Shown here: positions 33,426-43,796 of the stretch, piece after piece
Layout of the letters: every line of letters begins with the position of its first letter
Numbering within the stretch: position 1 is the stretch's first letter
Origin: Thermaerobacter subterraneus DSM 13965
Lineage (GTDB): Bacteria > Bacillota > Sulfobacillia > Thermaerobacterales > Thermaerobacteraceae
NCBI RefSeq assembly: GCF_000183545.2
Contig: NZ_JH976535.1
Coordinates: 2,047,837-2,111,836, forward strand
Direction: 5' to 3'
DNA: 64,000 nucleotides
Notes under the pieces: model-generated
The model's database searches: none
The model's input: only the letters and a program-made list of their open reading frames with translations
What the model was told of the DNA's origin: nothing
Position numbers and translations under genes: made by a program

Positions 33426-34733
33426 TCAGGACGCGTGCCAGGAGCGGTGCCGGAGGGTGTACTTCTCGACCCGTTCCGGCACCACCCGGTACCCCAGGCC
33501 GGGCTCCTGGGGCACCTCCACCGTGCCGTCGGGCCCCACCCGGACCGCCGGGTCGATGACATCCTCGTGGTAGTACCGGTCGCTTCCCGACGTGTCGCCG
33601 GGCAGCGTGAAGCCGGGCAGGGTGGTCAGGGCGATGTTGTGGGCGCGGCCGACGCCGGTCTCCAGCATCCCCCCGCACCACACCGGGATGCCGTAGCGGC
33701 GGCAGAGGTCGTGGATCCGCCGGGCGTCGATCGGCCCTCCGACCCGGCCCTGCTTGATGTTGACGATCCGGCCGCTGCCCAGGGCCAGGGCCTCCCGGGC
33801 GCCGTGGACGTGCTTTACGGACTCGTCCAGGCACACCGGCGTGGCCAGCTGCCGCTGCAGGGCGGCGTGGTCCAGCAGGTCGTCCTCGTGCAGGGGCTGT
33901 TCGATCATCATCAGGCCGTAGTCGTCGAGGACCCGGAGCCGGCCGGCATCGGCCAGGGTGTAGGCGGCGTTGGCATCGACCATCAGGGGGATGCTGCCGA
34001 ACCGCTGCCGCAAGGCCCGGACCGGTTCGACCTCATAGCCGGGCTTGATCTTGATCTTGATGCGCCGGTAGCCCTGCTCCAGGAACCGCTCCACCGTGGC
34101 CAGCAAGGCATCCAGGCTGGGCTGGATTCCCACGCTGACCCCCACGGGAATCCGCCGGCGGGCCGGGTAACCGCCGTACTCCTGCCACAGCGGCACGCCC
34201 CGGGCCCGGGAACGGGCGTCCAGCAGGGCCATCTCCACCCCGGCCTTGGCCATGGGATGGCCGCGCACCCACTCGCACGCGGCCCGCCACTGGCCGGGCG
34301 TCGCGAAGGTGCGGCCGGGCAGGGCGGGCAGGATGAACTCGGTGAGGACGTGCCAGGCCGTGCCCGTGGTCTCGTAGCTGTAGCCCGGGTCGGCGTCGGC
34401 CACCACCTCGCCCCAGCCCTCCACCACCCCCGCCTCCGGATGACGGGCCTCCAGCCGCACCAGCAGGCACTCCCGCCGGTCGACCCGGCCGTAGCTGGTC
34501 TCGAAGGGCGCCACCAGGGGCATACGCAACCAGAAGAGCTGGACGCCGGTGATGGTCAGCGGCACGGCCTCCACCTCCGGCTCGGCAGGCATGGGGGGAA
34601 AGTCCAGAACGCCCGGACCTTCTGATCCCGCCGCCGGTGCCACCGCATCCCGCTGCGCGGCAGTCGCCGCGGCCCCGGCTTCCGCTGCCGCCTCCTGCCA
34701 CTCGCCCCGTTCCACCCTGTCCCGCTGCTCCAC
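33426..34733 (-). CDS. Enolase-superfamily o-succinylbenzoate synthase / N-succinylamino acid racemase
   Basis: About 435 residues. Residues 1-60 are a low-complexity extension. The muconate-lactonizing-type barrel follows with the acid/base lysine in IKIKIKPG, metal ligands in MVDANAAYT, IEQPL and DESV, and the second lysine in NIKQGRVGG. This is the OSBS/NSAR family. A COG3375-type acyltransferase gene lies directly upstream, and no menaquinone genes are near, so the N-succinylamino acid racemase role is favoured over MenC. GTG 34733 follows AGGAGG by seven bases. Confidence 0.88.
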   Translation of the reverse strand: MEQRDRVERGEWQEAAAEAGAAATAAQRDAVAPAAGSEGPGVLDFPPMPAEPEVEAVPLTITGVQLFWLRMPLVAPFETSYGRVDRRECLLVRLEARHPEAGVVEGWGEVVADADPGYSYETTGTAWHVLTEFILPALPGRTFATPGQWRAACEWVRGHPMAKAGVEMALLDARSRARGVPLWQEYGGYPARRRIPVGVSVGIQPSLDALLATVERFLEQGYRRIKIKIKPGYEVEPVRALRQRFGSIPLMVDANAAYTLADAGRLRVLDDYGLMMIEQPLHEDDLLDHAALQRQLATPVCLDESVKHVHGAREALALGSGRIVNIKQGRVGGPIDARRIHDLCRRYGIPVWCGGMLETGVGRAHNIALTTLPGFTLPGDTSGSDRYYHEDVIDPAVRVGPDGTVEVPQEPGLGYRVVPERVEKYTLRHRSWHAS

Positions 34734-34876
34734 GGCGGTTCCTCCTCTCTCCGGCGCCGGCCCGGAGCCCGGTCCTGCCGGGTCCGGGATCCTTCCCGCC
34801 GGCCCCTGCCCCCTGGCGAAAGGTCCCAGGGCCGCGCCGGTCGCATGGATTGGGCGTTGCGGAAGAAAAAGGCGGG

Positions 34877-35968
34877 TCAGGGGGAGGCCCGCCGCGCCAG
34901 CACGTACGTCACGATGGCCCCACCGGGCCCGGGCAGGCACCGGTCCAGCAGGTAACCCGCCCCCAGCGCCGCCTCCAGCACGTGGCGCAGGTGGAACCGC
35001 CACTCCAGGCCCCACTGGGGCCGGTTCTGCCGCCACTCGGCGAAGCGGGCCGGGATCAGCACGGCCACCTCGGGTTCACCACCGGGCGCCTGCCAGTCCA
35101 GAGGCACGGGGAGCCCCCCATCGTCCCGCACCCGGTTGAGCACGGGCCGCTCCGCCGGTCCCGGCGCTGGCGGTACCGGGTCGGGCCGCAGCTGCGGGCG
35201 GTGCCGAGGGCGATCTCCCGGTGCCCGGGAACCCTCGGGAGCGGAGCCTGGGGCGTCCCCGGCGGCCGCCGTCTCCGCGCCGGCCCCCGGGCCTGGTGCG
35301 CCGGCCGGGACCGCCAGGCCCGACCGCCCCGAGTCCCCCGGGCCCTCGCCGGCCCCGGCCCGCCGGGCCACCCGGCGGCTGGTCAGGTACCACTCGATGA
35401 CCACCCGGTCGGCCGGCAAGCCGCGGTTCAGCTCGTCGTCCAGCACCCCGTAGAACTCCCGCACGTAGCGGCGCGCCACGCCGCCCAGGCGGGTCAGGTT
35501 GAGATAGCCGTTGCGGGCCTGCAGGGGGTCGTAGGTCCAGGTGATCAGGTGTAGCCCCTGTCGAAGCGCCCACTCCCGCTGGGCCAGCTTGAGCCGGCGG
35601 CCGATGCCCCGGTCCCGCAGCTCGGGCCGCACGGCCAGCAAGTCCGAATGGAAGACCGGCTCCCGCCGGCCCGGCTCGCCCGGAACGGGCGGCGGCCCGT
35701 CCGGCGGCCCGGCCGCCGCGGCAGCGCCGCCAGCCGGTTCCTCCAGGCCGGGAGGCACGGGCTGCCGCTGGCGCCACCCCGGGAAGCCGAAGCAGAAGCC
35801 GGCCAGCTCGCCGTCCAGCCAGGCCCCCAGGACGGACCCGCCCACTTCCAGCACCGCCCGCATGGTGGCCGACGGCACCAGGGGCGGCCCGCCCCACACC
35901 GCCTGCTGCAGGGCTTCGGCCTGGGCCAGCTCGGCATGCCGCTCCAGGGGCCGGATGACCAGTTGCAA
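34877..35968 (-). CDS. GNAT-fold N-acyltransferase of the COG3375 type
   Basis: A 363-residue member of the predicted GNAT group COG3375. The acyl-CoA loop ELRDRGIGRRLKLAQ lies near residue 120, and ITWTYDPLQARNGYLNL near 145 is a hallmark of this group. A C-terminal part (EVAVLIPARFAEWR onward) follows a Gly/Pro/Ala-rich spacer of about 80 residues. Related enzymes in Geobacillus N-succinylate D-amino acids, and the racemase-family gene is the next gene downstream. Start TTG 35968 follows GGGGGGAG. Confidence 0.8.
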   Translation of the reverse strand: MQLVIRPLERHAELAQAEALQQAVWGGPPLVPSATMRAVLEVGGSVLGAWLDGELAGFCFGFPGWRQRQPVPPGLEEPAGGAAAAAGPPDGPPPVPGEPGRREPVFHSDLLAVRPELRDRGIGRRLKLAQREWALRQGLHLITWTYDPLQARNGYLNLTRLGGVARRYVREFYGVLDDELNRGLPADRVVIEWYLTSRRVARRAGAGEGPGDSGRSGLAVPAGAPGPGAGAETAAAGDAPGSAPEGSRAPGDRPRHRPQLRPDPVPPAPGPAERPVLNRVRDDGGLPVPLDWQAPGGEPEVAVLIPARFAEWRQNRPQWGLEWRFHLRHVLEAALGAGYLLDRCLPGPGGAIVTYVLARRASP

Positions 35969-36070
35969 GGCTCTCCCCCCTTCTCCGCTGACCGCTTCTC
36001 CCGTGACCGGGAATTCCGCCGGCGCCGGGCGGCCGGCCCTGGGCCGGTCCCCGGAGCGGGCCCGGGACGG

Positions 36071-36850
36071 CTACGGGGTCGCGCCCCCGGCCGGATCCGG
36101 GCCCGGTGCCGCCCCGGCGGGCAGGCCGCCGGACGGTGCCCCGCCCGCCGGGAATCCGCCGGCTGACGGGTCGGGCCGGATCCCGCCGGCCGGCACGGTG
36201 CCGGCCGGCCCCTCTCCGGCCGCCTCCGGCAGGCCGGTTCCCGCCCGGCCTGCCCGGGCCAGGCGCTCCTGCCGGCGGAGCCGAGCCTCCGCCTGCAGGC
36301 GCTGCTCGTCGGGCGTCTCGGCGATGACGGCGGGCACGGGGGCCGGGCGGCCGCTGTCGTCCAGGGCCACGAAGGTGAAGAAGGCCGTGGCCGTGTGCCG
36401 CCGCTGGCCGGTGCGCAGGTTCTCGCTGTAGACGTTCACCCGCACTTCCATGGAGGTGCGGCCGGCGTCCGTCACCTGGGCCTCCAGCAGGATCGCCTCG
36501 CCCACGCGGATGGGGTGCAGGAAGTCGATGCGGTCGACCGAGGCGGTGACGCAGATCCGCCGCGAGTGGCGCGCCGCCGCCAGCGCCCCGGCGATGTCCA
36601 TGAGGTGCATGACCTTCCCGCCCAGGATGTTGCCGAGGGGGTTCGCATCGTTGGGCAGGACCAGTTCGGTCATTTCCACCCGGGATTCCCGGGCGGGCCG
36701 CGCCGGTGGCACGGGGCCCGTATCGGGGGCCGCCGGGGGGTTCTCGGCGGCGGGCTCCGGCCGGCCGGGCTCCCCGGACGGGCGCGCCCCCGGCAGGCCG
36801 GCATCCCGGGCCGGGCCCGTTTCGGGATCCTGCGGCTGCTGGCCGTTCAT
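36071..36850 (-). CDS. Acyl-CoA thioesterase with a hotdog ACOT domain
   Basis: About 259 residues; the hotdog domain spans about residues 55-170. NPLGNILGGKVMHLMDIAGA holds the active-site Asn/Asp region of the YciA/BACH family, and TASVDRIDFLHPIRVGE follows. N-terminal (about 50 residues) and C-terminal (about 85 residues) tails are Pro/Gly/Ala-rich, the C-terminal one with a PAGG-type repeat. It is the last gene after the acyl-CoA ligase and may release fatty acids from CoA. ATG 36850 is chosen; ATG 36922 is possible. Confidence 0.85.
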   Translation of the reverse strand: MNGQQPQDPETGPARDAGLPGARPSGEPGRPEPAAENPPAAPDTGPVPPARPARESRVEMTELVLPNDANPLGNILGGKVMHLMDIAGALAAARHSRRICVTASVDRIDFLHPIRVGEAILLEAQVTDAGRTSMEVRVNVYSENLRTGQRRHTATAFFTFVALDDSGRPAPVPAVIAETPDEQRLQAEARLRRQERLARAGRAGTGLPEAAGEGPAGTVPAGGIRPDPSAGGFPAGGAPSGGLPAGAAPGPDPAGGATP

Positions 36851-37066
36851 GGGCTCACCCCGCTGCGCGGGAGGGGCCGGTCGGCCGGCCCCTCCCCCAC
36901 GGTCCTGGCTCTCGTTGCCCATGATACCACGGCCCTGCCGCGATCCCACGACCTGCCCCGGTCCCGGCCGCCGGCGGGCGGCAGCCATCTGCTTCGCGCC
37001 CCGGGCGACGCCCAGCGCGCCCCGCCCGGCCGCCGGGGAGCCTCCCTGTCCCCGCCGGGCTCGGCC

Positions 37067-38911
37067 CTAGCGGGGCTGCGGGTCGCCGGGTTCCTCCCCG
37101 TCCCCCGCCACCCCGGCCTGCGGCCCGGCCGGTCCTTCCCCGGACGGGGTCGCCTGCTCGCCCGCCGCCGGTGCCCGCTTCCGCTCCTCCTCGGCCAGGA
37201 CCCGGCGGAGGACCTTGCCGATGAGGCTCTTGGGCAGCTCGCTGCGGAACTCCACGGCCCGCGGCACCTTGTACTTGGCCAGCCGCTGGCGGCAGAACTC
37301 GATGATCTCCTGCTCCGTGGCCGTCTCCCCCGGCTTGAGGACCACGTAGGCCTTGACCATCTCGCCCCGGTAGGGATCGGGCACGCCGGCCACGGCGGCC
37401 TCCAGCACCTTGGGGTGCTGGTAGAGGACCTCCTCCACCTCGCGGGGGTAGACGTTGTAGCCGCCGGTGATGATCATCTCCTTCTTCCGGTCCACGATCC
37501 GGAAGAAGCCGTCCTCGTCCATGGTGGCGATGTCGCCGGTGTAGAGCCAGCCGTCTCGGAGAGTACGCTCGGTCTCGTCGGGCCGGTTCCAGTAGCCCTT
37601 CATCACCTGGGGGCCGCGGATGACGAGCTCGCCCACCTCGCCCGGCCCCAGCACCCGGGTGCCGGTCTCGATGTCCACGATGCGGGCCTCGGTGTCGGGC
37701 AGGGGAATGCCGATGGTGCCGTTGCGCTTGCCGGGGCCCGTGGGGTTGACGTGGGTGACCGGCGAGGCCTCCGTCAGCCCGTAGCCCTCCACCAGCGAGC
37801 CGCCGGAGAGCCGCTCGAACTGCTCCTGGACCTCCAGCGGCAGGGGGGCGGCGCCGCTGACGCACGACTCGATGGACGAGAAGTCATACCGGCGCAAGTC
37901 GGGGTGGTTCAGGATGGCCACGTACATGGTCGGCACGCCGGGGAACATGGTGGGCCGGTAGCGGGCGATGGCCTTCAGCACCTCGCCCGCGTTGAAGCGG
38001 GGCAGCAGGATCATGGTGCCCTGGATGGCGATGGCCAGGTTCATCACGGTGGTCATGCCGTAGACGTGGAAGAAGGGGATGACCCCCATGATGCGGTGGC
38101 GGGGCCCGTCGTCCACCTTGCCCTGCAGCACCCACTCCGCCGTCTGCAGGGCGTTGGCCAGCAGGTTCCGGTGGGTGAGCATGGCGGCCTTGGGCCGCCC
38201 CGTGGTACCGCCGGTGTACTGCAGCAGCGCCACCTGATCAGGCTCCACGGGCACCGGCACCGGGGGCGCTCCGCCGCCGGCCTCCCCACCCTCGCCCAGC
38301 ACGTCCTGGAACCAGAGGACGTCGTCGTTTTCGCGGATCTCCGGCCAGGTGCCATCGCGCCGGGCCTTCAGCGGGTAGAGCAGGCGGAGCAGGGCCGGCA
38401 TGTACTCGTTGACCCGGGTCAGGATCACCGTCTCCAGGCGGGTCCGCGGCCGGACCTGGCGCACCGTGGGATAGGTCATGTCCAGCGCCACCAGCACCCG
38501 GCAGCTCGAGTCGTTGAGCTGGAACTCCAGCTCCGGCGCGGTGTAGAGCGGGTTGTGGTTGACCACCACGCCGCCCGCCTTGAGGACGCCGTAGTAGGCG
38601 ATGACGAACTGGGGGCAGTTGGGCAGCATGATGGCCACCCGGTCGCCGGGCCGGACTCCCCGCCGCACCAGGGCCCGGGCGAAGCGGTCGGCGGCGTGGT
38701 TGAGCTGGGCGTAGGTCAGGGTCCGGTTGAAGAAGATCACGGCCGGGTGTTCGGGCCGTTCCCGCGCCGCCTTGTCCAGCAAGCCGTAGAGCGGCATCGA
38801 GGGATAATCCAGGCGATGCCGCACCCCCTCGGGGTAGAAACGCAGCCAGGGGAACTCCCCCGCCTGGGCTTGTCCCGCCGGGGTCCCCGTTCCCGCCAGG
38901 GATTCCGCCAC
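37067..38911 (-). CDS. fadD: Long-chain fatty acid-CoA ligase
   Basis: A 614-residue AMP-forming acyl-CoA synthetase. The P-loop YTGGTTGRPKAAMLTH, GYGLTEASP, YTGDIATMDEDG and DRKKEMIITGGYNVYP are all present, and the catalytic lysine lies in PKSLIGKVLRR near the C-terminus. It activates fatty acids with ATP and CoA for beta-oxidation. Start GTG 38911 follows GGAGGGGAG. It lies downstream of the Etf:quinone oxidoreductase gene by about 100 bases, in the same direction, so it belongs to the fatty-acid oxidation unit. The last 45 residues are low-complexity. Confidence 0.93.
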   Translation of the reverse strand: MAESLAGTGTPAGQAQAGEFPWLRFYPEGVRHRLDYPSMPLYGLLDKAARERPEHPAVIFFNRTLTYAQLNHAADRFARALVRRGVRPGDRVAIMLPNCPQFVIAYYGVLKAGGVVVNHNPLYTAPELEFQLNDSSCRVLVALDMTYPTVRQVRPRTRLETVILTRVNEYMPALLRLLYPLKARRDGTWPEIRENDDVLWFQDVLGEGGEAGGGAPPVPVPVEPDQVALLQYTGGTTGRPKAAMLTHRNLLANALQTAEWVLQGKVDDGPRHRIMGVIPFFHVYGMTTVMNLAIAIQGTMILLPRFNAGEVLKAIARYRPTMFPGVPTMYVAILNHPDLRRYDFSSIESCVSGAAPLPLEVQEQFERLSGGSLVEGYGLTEASPVTHVNPTGPGKRNGTIGIPLPDTEARIVDIETGTRVLGPGEVGELVIRGPQVMKGYWNRPDETERTLRDGWLYTGDIATMDEDGFFRIVDRKKEMIITGGYNVYPREVEEVLYQHPKVLEAAVAGVPDPYRGEMVKAYVVLKPGETATEQEIIEFCRQRLAKYKVPRAVEFRSELPKSLIGKVLRRVLAEEERKRAPAAGEQATPSGEGPAGPQAGVAGDGEEPGDPQPR

Positions 38912-39014
38912 GGTACTCCCCTCCCTGGCCCCCAGCCTCTCCGCTTCTCCTGGCCGGGGGCGTTGCACGCACCGGCAGAGCGACCGGCCGGGCCGCCGTC
39001 CGGACCGGCCAAGG

Positions 39015-41150
39015 CTAATCGCCCGCCGCCTGCCGGGCCTCTCCTCCTGCGGCGGCACCGGCGGGACCGGCCAGGGCCTCGTCCACCAGCTCGACAAAGT
39101 CCCGCACGCGCACGCCGCGTTCTTCCGCACCGGCCACGGCCTTGACGCCGGTCTCCATCATCGCCAGGCAGAAGGGGCAGCCGGTGACCACCACATCCGC
39201 TCCGGTGCCCACGGCCTCTTCCGCCCGGTTGCGGTTGATCTTGCCGCCGGACTTGTCCTCGTACCACATGTGGGCGCCGCCCGCCCCGCAGCAGAAGCTG
39301 CGCTCCCGCGACCGCCCCATCTCCAGCCGCCGGGTCCCCAGGCCGTCCAGCACCTGGCGGGGCGCGTCGTAGACGTCGTTGTAGCGGCCCAGGTAGCAGG
39401 GGTCGTGGTAGGTGACCTGCAGCGAGCGGTGCAGCTCGCGGGCCAGCTCCAGCTTGCCCTCCTCCATCAGCTTGAACACCAGCTCGCTGTGGTGGATCAC
39501 CTCGTAGTGGCCGCCGAAGCGCTTGTACTCGTGCTTGAGCTGCTGGAGGCAGTGGGGGCAGTGGGTGACGATGCGCTTGACCTTGTAGCCGTTCAGGGTC
39601 TCCACGTTGGCCTGGGCCAGCATCTCGTAGTGGTACTCGTTGCCGCTGCGCCGGGCGGGGTCGCCGGTGCACTGCTCCTCGGGCCCCAGCACGGCGAACT
39701 TGATGCCGGCCCGGTCCATCACCCGGGCCAGGGCCCGGGCCACCTTCTGCACCCGCTCGTCGAAGGCGCCGGCGCAGCCGACCCAGTAGAGGTACTCGAT
39801 GTCCTCGGGGTCGTCCAGCTCCGCCATGGTCTTGACCGGCAGGTCCTTGTACCAGTCGGTGCGATCGGCGGTGGCGCCCCGGTAGGGGTGCTGGCGCGTC
39901 TCCAGGCTCTCCATGGCGCTGGCCAGGGTCTCGGGCATCTCCGCCTTCTCCATGGCCAGGTAACGGCGCATGTCAAGGATGGTGGGCACGTGCTCGATGA
40001 AGACCGGGCACGCCTGCTCGCAGGCGCGGCAGGTGGTGCAGGCCCACAGGGTCTCTTCCTTGATCACGCCGCCCGCCAGGATGGGCAGGTGCTCGACGAT
40101 GCTGTCATAGGTCTCCTGGTCGCCGGCCAGCTGGGCCGCCTTGGCCCGCAGCAAATCGTCCCGGTAGGCCCGCACGTGATCGCGCAGGTCCAGGATCACC
40201 CGCTTGGGCGACAGGGGCTTGCCCTCGGCGAAGGCGGGGCAGGCCGCCTCGCAGCGGCCGCATTCGGTGCAGGCGTCCAGGTCCAGCAGCTGCTTCCAGG
40301 TCAGGTCCAGCGCCGTCCGGGCCCCCAGGCTGGCCGTCTCGTCCTCCAGGTCCATGGGCTTGGGCTCGCCCTTGGCGTCCAGGTTGCTGAAGAAGATGTT
40401 CAGCGGCCCCGTCACCAGGTGGAAGGCCTTGCTGTACGGAAGCGCAGCCAGCCAGGCGTGCCAGGTCAGCATGTGCAGCAGCCAGGTCCCGGCATGGACC
40501 GCCCGCAGGGCGCCCTCCGCCGGCAGCACGGCCGCCAGGGCCAGGCCCGTCAGGTAGCCGAAGGGCGACCAGAGGGCCCAGGGATCGGCCGTCACCACCA
40601 GCCGGATCCCCTCCAGGACGAACCCGGTCACCATGATGACCAGAAGCCCCAGGAGCAGCAGGAAGTCGGCCCGCTTGCCCTTCTCCAGCTGGCCCGGCCG
40701 CATCACGTACCGCCGCCAGAAGAACACCGCCAGGCCCACCGTGGCCAGGGCGCCGAACACGTCCAGGGTCAGGCTGTGGAAGTACAGGTAGAACCGGCCC
40801 CGCAGGATGGGGATGCCCAGGTCGTGGTGGATCATCACCACCAGGGTGCCGATGAACAGCACGATGAAGGCGAAGAACAGCAGCGCGTGGGCGATGCCCG
40901 GCAGCCGCTCCTTGAGCAGCCGCCCCTGGCCCAGCCCGTGGATCAGGACGCGGCGCAGGCGCTGCCCGGGGCGATCCCACCGCACCTCGGGCCTGCCCGC
41001 CATCCAGGTGCGCACCCGCTGCCAGGCACCATAGGCCATCACCGCCAGGGCCACGGTCATGCTGATGTACATGATCCACACGAAGCTGTGGGGAACGTTC
41101 CACTGGACCTGGCGGGTCGCCTCGGCGACGGCAGGCATCGCCTCCGGCAT
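39015..41150 (-). CDS. Membrane Fe-S electron-transfer flavoprotein:quinone oxidoreductase (EMO/HdrD-like)
   Basis: A 711-residue fusion. Residues 20-250 hold about six membrane helices with several His (for example HH108-109 and H226) suited to heme b, as in NarI. Two ferredoxin clusters follow ([13 protein letters not shown], cysteines 294-304; [13 protein letters not shown]). Two cysteine-rich CCG-type domains come last (WVGCAG, THCPHC, DPCYLG, FCCGAGG, GCPFC). This architecture is the DUF224-type Etf:menaquinone oxidoreductase, which passes electrons from acyl-CoA dehydrogenases via Etf to quinone. It lies directly after etfB-etfA. ATG 41150 is near AAGGAG. Confidence 0.9.
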   Translation of the reverse strand: MPEAMPAVAEATRQVQWNVPHSFVWIMYISMTVALAVMAYGAWQRVRTWMAGRPEVRWDRPGQRLRRVLIHGLGQGRLLKERLPGIAHALLFFAFIVLFIGTLVVMIHHDLGIPILRGRFYLYFHSLTLDVFGALATVGLAVFFWRRYVMRPGQLEKGKRADFLLLLGLLVIMVTGFVLEGIRLVVTADPWALWSPFGYLTGLALAAVLPAEGALRAVHAGTWLLHMLTWHAWLAALPYSKAFHLVTGPLNIFFSNLDAKGEPKPMDLEDETASLGARTALDLTWKQLLDLDACTECGRCEAACPAFAEGKPLSPKRVILDLRDHVRAYRDDLLRAKAAQLAGDQETYDSIVEHLPILAGGVIKEETLWACTTCRACEQACPVFIEHVPTILDMRRYLAMEKAEMPETLASAMESLETRQHPYRGATADRTDWYKDLPVKTMAELDDPEDIEYLYWVGCAGAFDERVQKVARALARVMDRAGIKFAVLGPEEQCTGDPARRSGNEYHYEMLAQANVETLNGYKVKRIVTHCPHCLQQLKHEYKRFGGHYEVIHHSELVFKLMEEGKLELARELHRSLQVTYHDPCYLGRYNDVYDAPRQVLDGLGTRRLEMGRSRERSFCCGAGGAHMWYEDKSGGKINRNRAEEAVGTGADVVVTGCPFCLAMMETGVKAVAGAEERGVRVRDFVELVDEALAGPAGAAAGGEARQAAGD

Positions 41151-41249
41151 GCTCCTTCCCCCCTCGCTCCTTGCCGCCCCCGCCCGCCGGGAGGCGGTCC
41201 GGCCCCGGGCGGCGGCCGCGCCGCCCGGGCACCGGCGTCCGGGCCGGCA

Positions 41250-42206
41250 TCAGCCGGCCTTGAGCTTGCGTACTTCCTCGATCAGGTGGGGCAGCACCTT
41301 CTGGTACTCCATGGGCACCCCCAGGCGCGCCACCTCGAAGATCGGCGCCTCGGGATCCTTGTTGATGGCCACCACGGTCTTGGCGCCGGCGATGCCGGCC
41401 AGGTGCTGGCTGGCGCCGGAGATGCCGATGGCGATGTAGAGGTCCGGCGCCACGATCTTGCCGGTCTGGCCCACCTGCCGCTCCGGCGGCGCCCAGCCCT
41501 CGTCCACCGCCGCCAGGGAAGCGCCCACCGCGCCACCCAGCAGCCGGGCCAGTTCCTCCAGATCCTTGAAGGGCTCGGGACCGCCCAGGCCGCGGCCGCC
41601 CGAGACGATGACCCGGGCTTCCTCCAGGCGCACGCCGCCCTCGTCGGCGACCCGCACCTCCACCCGGCGCAGCGGCCGGTCGGTGCCGCTGACGGGCAGA
41701 TCCTCCACCTCCGCCGGGGACGAACCGGCCTTCTCCGCCGCCGGGAAGGACCCCGGCCGCACCGTGGCCACCTGGGGCGACTTCTTCAGCACCACGTCGG
41801 CTACGGCCTTGCCGCCGAACACCGGTCGCGACCACACGATCCGGTCCCCGTCCCGCCGGGCCTCGATCACGTCGGTCACCGCAGCACCCCCCAGCCGGGC
41901 CGCCAGCCGCGGAGCCACCTCCCGGCCGCGGGGGTCGGCCGGCAACAGGACCACCTGGGGCTGGAGGCTCTGGCAGGCCGCCGCCAGGGTCGCCACGTAC
42001 GCCTCGCCGCCGTAGCTCTCCAGGTCCCCGTCGGCGGCGTAGGCCCGGGCACCGTAGGCGCCGGCCTCCGCCGCCGCCTCGCGGGCGCCGGGTCCCAGCA
42101 CGGCCACGGCCACGGGACCGTCGCCGGCCAGCTGCCGGGCGCCACCCAGGAGCTCGGCGGTCCCCTGGGTCAGGCCCTTTCCGTTCCACTGGACTACCAG
42201 GATCAT
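41250..42206 (-). CDS. etfA: Electron transfer flavoprotein alpha subunit
   Basis: A 318-residue EtfA with the C-terminal FAD domain: [14 protein letters not shown], then [19 protein letters not shown] and ASQHLAGI, and [13 protein letters not shown]. The protein pairs with EtfB and shuttles electrons from acyl-CoA dehydrogenases. ATG 42206 has GGAGGA at good spacing; the open frame adds six residues upstream. It starts 26 bases after the etfB stop, so the two are co-translated. Confidence 0.96.
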   Translation of the reverse strand: MILVVQWNGKGLTQGTAELLGGARQLAGDGPVAVAVLGPGAREAAAEAGAYGARAYAADGDLESYGGEAYVATLAAACQSLQPQVVLLPADPRGREVAPRLAARLGGAAVTDVIEARRDGDRIVWSRPVFGGKAVADVVLKKSPQVATVRPGSFPAAEKAGSSPAEVEDLPVSGTDRPLRRVEVRVADEGGVRLEEARVIVSGGRGLGGPEPFKDLEELARLLGGAVGASLAAVDEGWAPPERQVGQTGKIVAPDLYIAIGISGASQHLAGIAGAKTVVAINKDPEAPIFEVARLGVPMEYQKVLPHLIEEVRKLKAG

Positions 42207-42231
42207 GGCATGTCCTCCTCCCAAGGGCGGT

Positions 42232-43038
42232 TCAGAGCACCTTCAGCTCCCGCAGCCGCCGCACCAGGGTCGCGGCAACCTCCGCCGGATCGTCGCCCTG
42301 GATCATCTCGCACTCGGTCTTGCGCTCCGGGATGCGCAGCGCCAGCACCTCGCTCGCCGCCTCGCCGGCCAGCGCCCCCTCGTCCAGTCCCAGATCGGCC
42401 AGGGTCCACTGGTCGATGGGCTTCCGGTTGGCCATCATCACGTCGCGCACCTTGGGCAGGCGCAGGACGTTGCTGTCGTCGTTGGTCACCGTGACCACCA
42501 GGGGCAGGGAGGCTTCCAGCACCTCGCGCCCCCCCGGCGCCTCCCGCACCAGGCGCAGGCCGCCGCCGGCCGGTTCCACCTGCTGGACCAGGGCGGCGCA
42601 GGGCCAGCCCAGTTCCTCCGCCAGCAGGTACCCCACCTGGCCCTGGTCCCAGTCGCCCGCCTGTCGCCCGGCCAGGACCAGGTCCACCGGGCCCGCCTGG
42701 CGCACCGCCGCCGCCAGCACCCGCGCGGTGGTGGCCGCGTCGGGCAGGTCCAGCCCGCCCAGGTCGACCCGCACGGCCCGGTCCGCCTTGAGGGCCAGGG
42801 CCTTGCGCAGCCCGTCGGTGGCCTCGGCGCCGCCGGCGCTGATGACCGTCACCGAGTCCGCCGCGCCCTTGTCCTTGAGCTGCAGCGCCAGCTCCAGGGC
42901 ATTCTGGTCAAAGGGGTTGATCACCACCGGCGCGTCGCCCCGCTCGGGACGGCGCCCGTCGGCCGCCACCCGGAACTTCCGCGCCGGCAGCTCCGGGTCG
43001 AGGATGGGCTTGACCAGCACCACCACGTTCCAACCCAT
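42232..43038 (-). CDS. etfB: Electron transfer flavoprotein beta subunit
   Basis: A 268-residue EtfB: VVVLVKPILDPELPARKF at the start, NPFDQNALELALQLKD, the AMP-site region VLAGRQAGDWDQGQVGYLLAE and, at the end, KVRDVMMANRKPI. It forms the heterodimer with EtfA. ATG 43038 follows a GGGGAAG site. It lies 55 bases after the TetR gene in the same direction. Confidence 0.96.
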   Translation of the reverse strand: MGWNVVVLVKPILDPELPARKFRVAADGRRPERGDAPVVINPFDQNALELALQLKDKGAADSVTVISAGGAEATDGLRKALALKADRAVRVDLGGLDLPDAATTARVLAAAVRQAGPVDLVLAGRQAGDWDQGQVGYLLAEELGWPCAALVQQVEPAGGGLRLVREAPGGREVLEASLPLVVTVTNDDSNVLRLPKVRDVMMANRKPIDQWTLADLGLDEGALAGEAASEVLALRIPERKTECEMIQGDDPAEVAATLVRRLRELKVL

Positions 43039-43093
43039 CCGGCTTCCCCACCTTTCCCTGGGGTTGTCAAAGGGTTTCGGCCACGGCCCGCCT

Positions 43094-43705
43094 TCAGGGC
43101 GCCCGGCCGGGCGTCCGGGCCTGGCGCCCCGCCCCGCCCGGCGCCAGCAGGCCGTGGAGGATCACCTCAACGAACTGGTCGCCGATCTGCTGCGGCGTCA
43201 GCCGGCCGTCGGCGCTGTACCAGCGGTACATCCAGTTGCAGGCACCCAGGATCGCCAGGCAGGCCGCGCCGGGGTCGACCGGCCGCAGCTCGCTGGCGGC
43301 CACCCCGCGCGCGATGAGCTCCGTGAGCCGCCGCGTGTACCGGCCCGTCTCGCCGCGGACCTTCTCCGCGTGCTCGGGCGGCAGGGCGTGGGACTCGCGG
43401 AACAGCACCGTCAGCGTCTCCTGGTGCTCCGCCACCACCTTGACGTGGGCGCGGATCGCCGCCGCCAGCTGCTGGGCAACGCTCCCCCCCGCCGCCTCGA
43501 TGCGGTCCAGCTCGGCGTGGAAGAGCCGCATGGTCTCGCCGGCGATCTGCAGCAGGAGCGCCTCCTTGCTGCGGATGTAGTGGTAGAGGGACGCCTTCTG
43601 CAGGCCCACCGCCTCGGCGATGTCCTGCATGGTGGTGGCGTAGTAGCCCTTCTGGCGGAACAACTTGCGCGCCGCGTCCAGGATCTCCTGCTCCCGGCTG
43701 GCCAT
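43094..43705 (-). CDS. TetR family regulator of the fatty-acid/Etf operon
   Basis: A 203-residue repressor. The N-terminal HTH reads ILDAARKLFRQKGYYATTMQ then IAEAVGLQKASLYHYI, and the C-terminal part has the AMWEYVRE-free, helical ligand domain of FadR/YsiA-like TetR proteins. As first gene of the unit with etfB, etfA, oxidoreductase, ligase and thioesterase, it probably senses acyl-CoA. ATG 43705 has AGGAGG seven bases upstream. A strong palindrome about 100 bases upstream is the likely operator, suggesting autoregulation. Confidence 0.9.
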   Translation of the reverse strand: MASREQEILDAARKLFRQKGYYATTMQDIAEAVGLQKASLYHYIRSKEALLLQIAGETMRLFHAELDRIEAAGGSVAQQLAAAIRAHVKVVAEHQETLTVLFRESHALPPEHAEKVRGETGRYTRRLTELIARGVAASELRPVDPGAACLAILGACNWMYRWYSADGRLTPQQIGDQFVEVILHGLLAPGGAGRQARTPGRAP

Positions 43706-43796
43706 GCCGTCGCCTCCTGCGCTGCCCCGTCCCACGCCGCAGCGGGGCTTCCGCCCGCCCGCAGCGGTGGCCCCAGACCCCCTCCCGGCTCGGGTG

